Assembly (NCBI RefSeq): GCF_000425865.1 | Contig: NZ_AUEG01000014.1 | Coordinates: 1 to 49,812, forward strand | DNA length: 49,812 nt | Source of the DNA: Lacticigenium naphthae DSM 19658 | Lineage (GTDB): Bacteria > Bacillota > Bacilli > Lactobacillales > Carnobacteriaceae_A | Direction of reading: 5' to 3' | Shown here: positions 44,443-49,812 of the stretch, in pieces | Layout of the letters: every line of letters begins with the position of its first letter | How positions within the stretch are numbered: the first letter of the stretch is position 1 | Notes under the pieces: generated by a model | The model's input: only the letters and a program-made list of their open reading frames with translations | Told to the model about the DNA's origin: nothing | Databases searched by the model: none | Translations under genes and position numbers: made by a program

Positions 44443-45306
44443 ATGACTTTATCGAAATTACTAAATATTTACCCAGACGCTTCCTTATCTAAAATAAAAA
44501 TCCATGATCCCCTTGTGCGAAGTTACCCCTATAAAGAAGGTTGGATAAATTTTTTCAAAAAAGATAAAAATGAAAAAGAGTGGGACCTGATTGAAATACT
44601 TTTAGACCAAGACGCCCCTTTAAAAAAAGAAACCAAATCAGACTGGTTTTCTTATTTAGCAGGGGAGACAACAATGGTCCCTACTAGTTCCAAAGGGGCG
44701 CTCCGTTTCCTTTTCTTTTTTTTAGATAAAAAAGACAGTACTTTTGAAAAGAAAGAATGGCTGAGAGCGATTCATGAAATTTTCACTCCAAATATAGAAG
44801 GGTTTTTCATTCAACAAAATCAGTATATATTAATTCAATCTTACTCTTCAAATTTTATTTCAGAAACTGAAATGAGTGGCTTTTTACAGACACTCGATGA
44901 TGACTTTTCAATCCAAACTCGCATGCACATCGGACAGTATTGGGAAAAGACTACCAATTTAAAAGAACTGTATGAAGAAGAATACCAAATGTCCCAAATA
45001 GGTCCGGCTACTCACTCAAACCGAGTGACAACTTTAGCTGATATCGCATTGTATTATTATACACACGATAAATTAAAAGATAGCCCAGTTGGTCAAAAAA
45101 TCAACCAAGTTCTCACTGAAGAATACGAATGGGTAGAAATTATTTTAGCTTTATGGAATAGCCAAGGGAATATAAGCGTAGCCGCTAAAGCATTATATTT
45201 GCACCGCAATACTTTACAATACCGCTTGGACAAATTTAATGAAAAAACCCATTTATCCTTAAAAAATATGAATGATCTATTCCTATGCTATTTGTTTATT
45301 CAATAG
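44443..45306 (+). CDS. PucR/CdaR-type helix-turn-helix protein
   Basis: A 287-residue protein whose last 60 residues are the PucR C-terminal HTH (ILALWNSQGNISVAAKALYLHRNTLQYRLDKF). The N-terminal 220 residues have no motif I can name, and no PucR sensory domain is apparent. They may sense an unknown ligand. AAAGGGG precedes the ATG. It stands alone. The target genes are unknown. Confidence 0.85.
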   Translation: MTLSKLLNIYPDASLSKIKIHDPLVRSYPYKEGWINFFKKDKNEKEWDLIEILLDQDAPLKKETKSDWFSYLAGETTMVPTSSKGALRFLFFFLDKKDSTFEKKEWLRAIHEIFTPNIEGFFIQQNQYILIQSYSSNFISETEMSGFLQTLDDDFSIQTRMHIGQYWEKTTNLKELYEEEYQMSQIGPATHSNRVTTLADIALYYYTHDKLKDSPVGQKINQVLTEEYEWVEIILALWNSQGNISVAAKALYLHRNTLQYRLDKFNEKTHLSLKNMNDLFLCYLFIQ

Positions 45307-45310
45307 TGTA

Positions 45311-45354
45311 AAAACAAAAAAACTTCTTGCATAAAAAAAAGCAAGAAGTTTTTT
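45311..45354. terminator. bidirectional terminator after the PucR-type gene
   Basis: Stem AAAAAACTTCTTGC/GCAAGAAGTTTTTT (45317-45330 and 45341-45354) with a 10-base A-rich loop. It also serves the YtxH-like gene on the minus strand. Confidence 0.93.
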
Positions 45355-45362
45355 CAAATTAA

Positions 45363-45716
45363 TTATGAAGCAATTTTCTTTTTCATTTCTTTTGAACGAT
45401 CTTTTAGATTATCCTTTAAATCAGTTGAAACTGTTTTGATTTGATTACTATATTCTGCTAACTTACCTTCCAAATCTGAGACACGGTGAACAGTACTGAG
45501 TAAATGATCCACTTCATTATCAGATAGCTTATCTACCAATGCTACTGCTTTTTTATTTCCTCTTAATTTATCTTTGACATAACATCTTGCTTTTTGCCGT
45601 TTAATTTGGGAAATAATTTTCTTTTGTGTACTTTCGGATGAAACAAAATAAATTGTTGCACCTATTGCAACAGCCGCACTGACACCAATTAGAATCCGTT
45701 TTGTTCTTTGTTCCAT
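45363..45716 (-). CDS. YtxH-like membrane-anchored protein
   Basis: A 117-residue protein with one N-terminal membrane helix (about 8-25, ILIGVSAAVAIGATIYFVS) and a charged helical, coiled-coil-like cytoplasmic part rich in Lys and Glu. It resembles YtxH general stress proteins. A promoter TTGGCT-18-TATGAT lies at 45752-45781. A GTG at 45728 abuts AAAGGAT, so I prefer the ATG at 45716, although its spacing is long. Confidence 0.75.
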   Translation of the reverse strand: MEQRTKRILIGVSAAVAIGATIYFVSSESTQKKIISQIKRQKARCYVKDKLRGNKKAVALVDKLSDNEVDHLLSTVHRVSDLEGKLAEYSNQIKTVSTDLKDNLKDRSKEMKKKIAS

Positions 45717-45751
45717 ATCAATGTTCACATCCTTTTTTTATTCTTGTACAA

Positions 45752-45781
45752 ATCATAACAGAAAATAATAAAAAGAGCCAA
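45752..45781 (-). promoter_or_regulatory. promoter of the YtxH-like gene
   Basis: Minus-strand -35 TTGGCT (45776-45781), 18-base spacer, -10 TATGAT (45752-45757). Confidence 0.65.
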
Positions 45782-45925
45782 AGATACACAACCACCAGAA
45801 CTACTGATAACAAAGTAAACGAAGGTTTCAGATTCTCTCGAAGATTCATTTTTAAAAGCAACTCTTCCGGTCTCATTTTAGAGCCCATTTAGTTTGTAGG
45901 ACAATGTGCTTGACTATACGTAGGA

Positions 45926-45960
45926 AAGAGGCTGAGACAATTGAATCGTCTCAGCCTCTT
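45926..45960. terminator. terminator after clpC
   Basis: A perfect 13-bp stem AAGAGGCTGAGAC/GTCTCAGCCTCTT (45926-45938 and 45948-45960) with a 9-base loop, 4 bases beyond the clpC stop. The T-run is short. Confidence 0.8.
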
Positions 45961-45964
45961 CGGT

Positions 45965-48454
45965 TTACGAGTGTGTTACTGCTTCATTTTTTTTATTTTC
46001 TTTCTCTTGTTTCAGTTTTATAGTAATCTCACCTTTTGTAGCCCCTACGGTAATGCTCGTACCTGATTTTACATTTCCAGATAAAAGGGCCTCACTAAGG
46101 CGATCTTCAATTTTTTTCTGAATTGCTCTTTTTAATGGTCTGGCACCATATTCAGGATCATAGCCTTCTTTAGCAATGACTTCAGCTGCAGCATTGGTGA
46201 TTTTTAACTGAATTCCTAAATCCTTCAACCGCACAATTACAGCACTCAACAGTAACTTCACAATTTGTTTGAGCTCTTCTTTGGTTAATGAATGGAAAAC
46301 AATTGTATCATCTACCCGATTCAAGAACTCTGGACGAAAAGTCTTCTTCAACTCTTCCATTATTTTCGATTGCATAGATTTATAATCAAATCGCTTATCC
46401 TTAGCGCCAAATCCGACTGATTTCTCATCCCGTAATGTCGTGGCCCCTAAGTTAGAAGTCATAATGATAATTGTATTCTTGAAATCGACTTTTCTGCCTT
46501 TTCCATCTGTTAATATTCCATCATCTAACACTTGCAAGAGAATATTAAAAACATCTGGATGAGCTTTCTCAACTTCATCCAATAGGACCACTGAGTAAGG
46601 TTTTTGTCTTATTTTTTCAGTTAATTGTCCACCTTCGTCATACCCAACATATCCGGGTGGCGATCCTACTAGACGACTCGTACTATATTTTTCCATGAAT
46701 TCAGACATGTCCACCCGGATAAGAGACTCTTCACTACCAAACATTGCTTCAGCCAAGGCTTTTGCAAGTTCAGTTTTCCCTACCCCAGTCGGACCTAAAA
46801 ACATAAATGAACCAATTGGTCGATTCGGATCTTTTAGACCACTTCTTGCACGCCTGATGGCTTGAGATACAGCTTTGACCGCATCCTCTTGTCCAATCAC
46901 CCGTTCATGCAATACACCTTCCAGATTCATTAACCTCTCAGTTTCTTTTTGTTCCATTTGTTGAACTGGAATACCCGTCCATTGAGAAACAATTTCTGCT
47001 ACGTCACGTTCTGAAACTTCTAGGTCAACTGGTTCTTCATTTTTTTCTGTTTGTAAAATTTTCTCTATTTTTTTTCTTTGTCGCATTTCTCGTGAACGGA
47101 TCTTCGCAGCTTTTTCAAAATCTTGATTTTGAATAGCCTCTTCTTTTTCTTTTGTAAGTTCTTCTAACTTCTGATTAGCTATTGTAAAAGTAGATGGTTT
47201 ATCTGTATAATCCAAACGAACTTTAGAAGCCGCTTCATCAACTAGATCGATAGCTTTATCTGGCAACTGTCTAGAGGTGATATACCGGTGTGATAATTGG
47301 ACTGCAGCTTTAATAGCATCGTCGGAAATAGATAACCCGTGATGTTCTTCATATCTTGACCGCAACCCGTATAGAATTTCTTCCGTTTCCTCGGGACTAG
47401 GTTGATTGATATGAACTGGAGCAAATCTTCTTTCCAAAGCAGCGTCCTTTTCGATGTGTTTTTGATACTCATCACGAGTCGTAGCGCCAATCGTTTGAAG
47501 TTCTCCACGTGCTAGTGCAGGTTTTAAAATATTTGATGCATCAATGGCACCTTCCGCTCCCCCTGCACCGATTAAAGTATGCAACTCATCGATAAATAAG
47601 ATGACTTCTCCATCTTGATAGATTTCATTTATGATTTTTTTCATTCGTTCTTCAAATTCGCCGCGGTATTTTGTTCCAGCGACTAGCGAACCCATATCTA
47701 AAGCCATCAACCGCTTGTTGGCCAATGTAGCTGGTATTTCTCCGCTAGCAATTTTCTGTGCTAAGCCTTCTGCAATAGCTGTTTTGCCCACTCCAGGCTC
47801 ACCGACCAATACCGGATTATTTTTTGTTCTTCGATTCAGAATTTGAACCATTCTTCTAATTTCGAGTGCTCTTCCAACAGTGGGATCCAATTTGCCTTCA
47901 CGTGCTAGCTCCGTTAAGTCTCGTGCTAGACCATCTAAAGTAGGCGTCCCACTAGCTGTTGTTTGATTCTTCGTGCTTCTAGAGAATTTTTGGCTTTTTG
48001 AAGTAACTGCACCATTTCCCAATTTTTTTACAACCATTTGTCTAGCTTTAGCCAAATGAATATCCAAATTCACTAATATTTTGGAAGCCAATATTTCATC
48101 ATCTCTTAAAATCCCTAGCAGAATATGTTCTGTTCCCACTAAAGACGATTTCATTCTTCTGGCTTCATCAGTTGCATAAGTGATCACTTGTCTAGTCCGT
48201 GGGGAGTATGGAAGGACTTTTTTATGATCGACAGATCCAGCCGGACCATACCCTGTGAAATGTTCTATTTCTTCTCTTATGTCTTCCTCAGTTAGTGTTA
48301 AATCTCTTAATGTTTTTCCAGCTATACCATCTGTTTCAAGTATTAAGCCAAGAAGCAAATGCTCTGTGCCAACTGAACGATGGCGAAAGGATTTAGCTTC
48401 TTTTTGAGCTAAATATAAGACTGTCTTTGCTTTTTCTGTAAATAGTTCGTTCAT
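45965..48454 (-). CDS. clpC: ATP-dependent Clp protease ATPase subunit ClpC
   Basis: An 829-residue HSP100 unfoldase that feeds ClpP. In order: double Clp_N domain (about 1-145), AAA-1 with Walker [10 protein letters not shown] (about 213), a UVR-type middle region (about 415-450, [17 protein letters not shown]), AAA-2 with GPTGVGKTE (about 545) and a C-terminal D2-small domain. The ATG lies one base after the ctsR stop and has GGAGG 8 bases upstream. mcsA and mcsB are absent between ctsR and clpC, as is usual in Lactobacillales. Confidence 0.97.
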   Translation of the reverse strand: MNELFTEKAKTVLYLAQKEAKSFRHRSVGTEHLLLGLILETDGIAGKTLRDLTLTEEDIREEIEHFTGYGPAGSVDHKKVLPYSPRTRQVITYATDEARRMKSSLVGTEHILLGILRDDEILASKILVNLDIHLAKARQMVVKKLGNGAVTSKSQKFSRSTKNQTTASGTPTLDGLARDLTELAREGKLDPTVGRALEIRRMVQILNRRTKNNPVLVGEPGVGKTAIAEGLAQKIASGEIPATLANKRLMALDMGSLVAGTKYRGEFEERMKKIINEIYQDGEVILFIDELHTLIGAGGAEGAIDASNILKPALARGELQTIGATTRDEYQKHIEKDAALERRFAPVHINQPSPEETEEILYGLRSRYEEHHGLSISDDAIKAAVQLSHRYITSRQLPDKAIDLVDEAASKVRLDYTDKPSTFTIANQKLEELTKEKEEAIQNQDFEKAAKIRSREMRQRKKIEKILQTEKNEEPVDLEVSERDVAEIVSQWTGIPVQQMEQKETERLMNLEGVLHERVIGQEDAVKAVSQAIRRARSGLKDPNRPIGSFMFLGPTGVGKTELAKALAEAMFGSEESLIRVDMSEFMEKYSTSRLVGSPPGYVGYDEGGQLTEKIRQKPYSVVLLDEVEKAHPDVFNILLQVLDDGILTDGKGRKVDFKNTIIIMTSNLGATTLRDEKSVGFGAKDKRFDYKSMQSKIMEELKKTFRPEFLNRVDDTIVFHSLTKEELKQIVKLLLSAVIVRLKDLGIQLKITNAAAEVIAKEGYDPEYGARPLKRAIQKKIEDRLSEALLSGNVKSGTSITVGATKGEITIKLKQEKENKKNEAVTHS

Positions 48455-48455
48455 T

Positions 48456-48941
48456 TTATTCGCCTCCGTATTCGTTGGGATCCTCATATTTTAAGTTTGT
48501 AAGGAATGATTTCATCAATCGTGCTCGCATGTTTTTTTCTGCCTTATTATCCATTGTGTAATAGCTCTTATCTATGGCTATCAATATCAATTTAGCTTCC
48601 CGTCTCGTAATCAACTGATCTTCAAATAGTTTAGTAACAATTGATTGTGAGTCCTTTTGACTAATACTTTCACCGATAATTTCAATCATTGTATCTAAAA
48701 ATTCAGATTCATCTAATAATTGGACTTTTATAATGCGTATATATCCGCCGCCACCTCGTTTGCTTTCAACTAAATAACCATGTTGAATAGTGAAACGAGT
48801 ATTGATTACATAATTTATTTGAGAAGGTACGCAATCAAACAGTGCAGCTATTTCATTTCTACGAATTTCAATTTGTTCTTGTCTGTTCAATACTTTTTTT
48901 AAATATGCTTCGATAATATCTGACATGTTATGATTTTGCAT
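48456..48941 (-). CDS. ctsR: CtsR family heat-shock repressor
   Basis: A 161-residue winged-helix repressor. The N-terminal half carries the HTH and beta-wing, with [18 protein letters not shown] (about 34-51) and the tetraglycine RGGGGYIRI (about 62-70), the DNA-binding and temperature-sensing part. It represses clp genes through heptad repeats; such a box lies upstream. Its stop and the clpC start are one base apart, a tight operon. Confidence 0.97.
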   Translation of the reverse strand: MQNHNMSDIIEAYLKKVLNRQEQIEIRRNEIAALFDCVPSQINYVINTRFTIQHGYLVESKRGGGGYIRIIKVQLLDESEFLDTMIEIIGESISQKDSQSIVTKLFEDQLITRREAKLILIAIDKSYYTMDNKAEKNMRARLMKSFLTNLKYEDPNEYGGE

Positions 48942-49044
48942 AGACTCTTAACCTAAAAGAAAGAATGATTCAAGAAATTCTTTTTTTAGATTCTCCTCCT
49001 TTTCTCCCATCAATTTTCATGAAAATTTCCTATCAACATTTGAC

Positions 49045-49074
49045 TTTGACTTTGTTTGACTATTACTAATTATA
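49045..49074 (-). promoter_or_regulatory. CtsR operator and ctsR-clpC promoter
   Basis: The minus strand carries AGTCAAACAAAGTCAAA (49045-49061), a perfect match to the CtsR box AGTCAAA-N3-AGTCAAA, with a further GTCAAA right after it. A -10 TATAAT (49069-49074) lies just upstream, so the operator covers the transcription start and autorepression is expected. The rest of 48942-49245 contains nothing else I can identify. Confidence 0.92.
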
Positions 49075-49245
49075 TAGCAAATCAAGTGATTTGAAAAGGA
49101 AGAAGGCTCTTTTTTAATGATTATTAGTCCTTATTAAATAGGAAATCAATAATATCAAATATATGAAATCCTTTCAAATAATACTCATTTCAATTTTATA
49201 CTAAAGGGAGCATAGTGACATCCGTTTGTACATAAAAATAAAACA

Positions 49246-49286
49246 AAAAAATCTATTTCCCTTTTTCTTAAAGAAATAGATTTTTT
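49246..49286 (-). terminator. terminator of the tRNA-Arg transcript
   Basis: Stem AAAAATCTATTTC/GAAATAGATTTTT (about 49247-49259 and 49273-49285) with a 13-base loop, then a T-rich tail on the minus strand. Confidence 0.88.
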
Positions 49287-49307
49287 GAGTTATTTTAAAA
49301 AAACATA

Positions 49308-49381
49308 TGCACCCTAGGGGAGTCGAACCTCTAACCGCCTGATTCGTAGTCAGGTACTCTATCCAATTGAGCTAAGGGTGC
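49308..49381 (-). tRNA. tRNA-Arg (anticodon ACG)
   Basis: A 74-base cloverleaf on the minus strand. Acceptor GCACCCT pairs with AGGGTGC, the anticodon arm is CTGA-CTACGAA-TCAG, and the T arm has GGTTCGACTCC. CCA is not encoded. The ACG anticodon needs A34-to-inosine editing by TadA. Confidence 0.97.
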
Positions 49382-49423
49382 AAAAAAAACAAAACAGTAG
49401 TACACTATCAAAAAGTTAACTTC

Positions 49424-49452
49424 ATTATACAATCTATTCTGTAGCAAAGCAA
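49424..49452 (-). promoter_or_regulatory. tRNA-Arg promoter
   Basis: Minus-strand -35 TTGCTT (49447-49452), 17-base spacer and perfect -10 TATAAT (49424-49429). It lies after the terminator that follows tRNA-Lys, so tRNA-Arg can be transcribed separately from the rRNA operon. Confidence 0.8.
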
Positions 49453-49484
49453 CATCTTTTCACTACCTTGATACTAATCAGAGC

Positions 49485-49520
49485 AAAAAAAAAGCTCATT
49501 ACAGTAAGAACTGTAATGAG
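49485..49520 (-). terminator. terminator overlapping the 3' end of tRNA-Lys
   Basis: On the minus strand CTCATTACAGT (49510-49520) pairs perfectly with ACTGTAATGAG (49495-49505) across a 4-base loop, and nine T follow (49485-49493). The first four bases of the stem (CTCA) are the last four bases of tRNA-Lys. Confidence 0.88.
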
Positions 49521-49589
49521 TCATGCAGGATTCGAACCTGCGACCCTCTGATTAAAAGTCAGATGCTCTACCAACTGAGCTAATGACTC
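49517..49589 (-). tRNA. tRNA-Lys (anticodon TTT)
   Basis: A 73-base cloverleaf on the minus strand. Acceptor GAGTCAT pairs with ATGACTC, anticodon arm CTGA-CTTTTAA-TCAG, T arm with GGTTCGAATCC. CCA is not encoded. Confidence 0.97.
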
Positions 49590-49598
49590 AAAGAACGA

Positions 49599-49671
49599 TG
49601 GAGGTTAACGGGCTCGAACCGCTGACCCTCTGCTTGTAAGGCAGATGCTCTCCCAACTGAGCTAAACCTCC
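49599..49671 (-). tRNA. tRNA-Val (anticodon TAC)
   Basis: A 73-base cloverleaf on the minus strand. Acceptor GGAGGTT pairs with AACCTCC, anticodon arm CTGC-CTTACAA-GCAG, T arm with GGTTCGAGCCC. CCA is not encoded. It directly follows the 5S gene in the same operon. Confidence 0.97.
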
Positions 49672-49686
49672 ATATAAAAAAAAAAG

Positions 49687-49804
49687 TGCACGGCAACGTC
49701 CTGCTTTCACAAGGGGAAACCCCTCACTATCCTCGGCGCTGAAAAGCTTAACGGCTGTGTTCGGAATGGGAACAGGTGTGTCCTTTTCGCCATCGCCACC
49801 GCAC
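49687..49804 (-). rRNA. rrf: 5S ribosomal RNA
   Basis: On the minus strand the gene reads GTGCGGTGGCGATGGCG..., with CACCTGTTCCCATTCCGAAC and the closing GACGTTGCCGTGCAC that pairs with the 5' end. Length is about 118 bases. The 5' boundary may be off by a few bases because the window ends 8 bases later. The 23S gene must lie beyond the right edge. Confidence 0.96.
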
Positions 49805-49812
49805 ATTTTTCT

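Noticed and set aside
49588-49806. 72-codon minus-strand frame at the right edge
   Set aside because: It runs through 5S rRNA and tRNA-Val, a common artefact of rRNA regions.
1-49812. CRISPR arrays, prophage genes or intact insertion sequences
   Set aside because: No regularly spaced repeats, cas genes, integrase, transposase or phage genes could be recognised.

Overview
The window is low-GC Firmicutes (Bacillota) DNA. The 16S 5' fragment, the gene order and the combination of ctsR-clpC without mcsAB, type-B L31 and ECF-type vitamin transporters point to a lactic acid bacterium of the order Lactobacillales. My best guess is Carnobacteriaceae; the family is an inference from 217 bases of 16S and I cannot go lower. 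Almost all genes and both rRNA fragments read leftward, so the replication fork probably enters from the right-hand side. The tadA-ffs-dnaX-recR-tmk neighbourhood usually lies close to the origin in this group.

Layout. 1-700: 5' end of a 16S rRNA gene (minus) with tandem promoters. 701-4081: trmR, a CbpA-like c-di-AMP-binding CBS/ACT protein, queT behind a preQ1-I riboswitch, a MazEF-type toxin-antitoxin pair and acpS. 4317-8620: cshA (with an unusual DESD motif) and the cell-wall genes murF-ddl. 8816-14926: rpmE2, rho, murA, bioY, fba, rpoE (delta) and a DUF1934 gene, a classic Firmicutes block. 15122-18745: lipL-HD phosphohydrolase-HAD phosphatase operon and an OsmC/Ohr protein (plus). 18785-23421: a folate one-carbon cluster reading leftward, fhs-fchA-folD-5-FCL, then a tetrahydrofolate riboswitch and folT. 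23817-29654: nrdJ (class II ribonucleotide reductase) behind NrdR boxes, a DUF378 protein, mgsA divergent from a DJ-1/PfpI protein, two candidate small RNAs and a DAO-family oxidoreductase. 29995-38531: lipoprotein, rsmI, GIY-YIG, tRNA/N6-methyltransferase, yabA, holB, darA, tmk, yaaL, recR, ybaB and dnaX. 38757-44339: SRP RNA, an unknown membrane protein, a PadR/HAAS-type pair, a NatAB exporter and tadA. 44443-48941: PucR-type regulator, YtxH-like protein, clpC and ctsR. 49246-49804: terminator, tRNA-Arg(ACG), tRNA-Lys(TTT), tRNA-Val(TAC) and 5S rRNA, the tail of a second rRNA operon whose 23S lies beyond the right edge.

How it works together. The folate block imports folate (FolT), recycles 5-formyl-THF and interconverts C1-THF species. 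FolD carries Ala and Met where the catalytic Lys and Gln of bifunctional FolD should be, so FchA probably supplies the cyclohydrolase step. Two c-di-AMP receptor candidates (CbpA-like and DarA) occur in one window. MgsA and the DJ-1 protein plausibly make and detoxify methylglyoxal. TadA is the enzyme needed to convert the ACG anticodon of the tRNA-Arg in this window to ICG.

The most novel-looking items are two tandem small-RNA candidates with C-rich or anti-Shine-Dalgarno loops (28262-28486), the FolD/FchA division of labour, the terminator that borrows the 3' end of tRNA-Lys, the DESD box of CshA and the replaced C-terminus of NatB. No insertion sequence, prophage or CRISPR array is recognisable.
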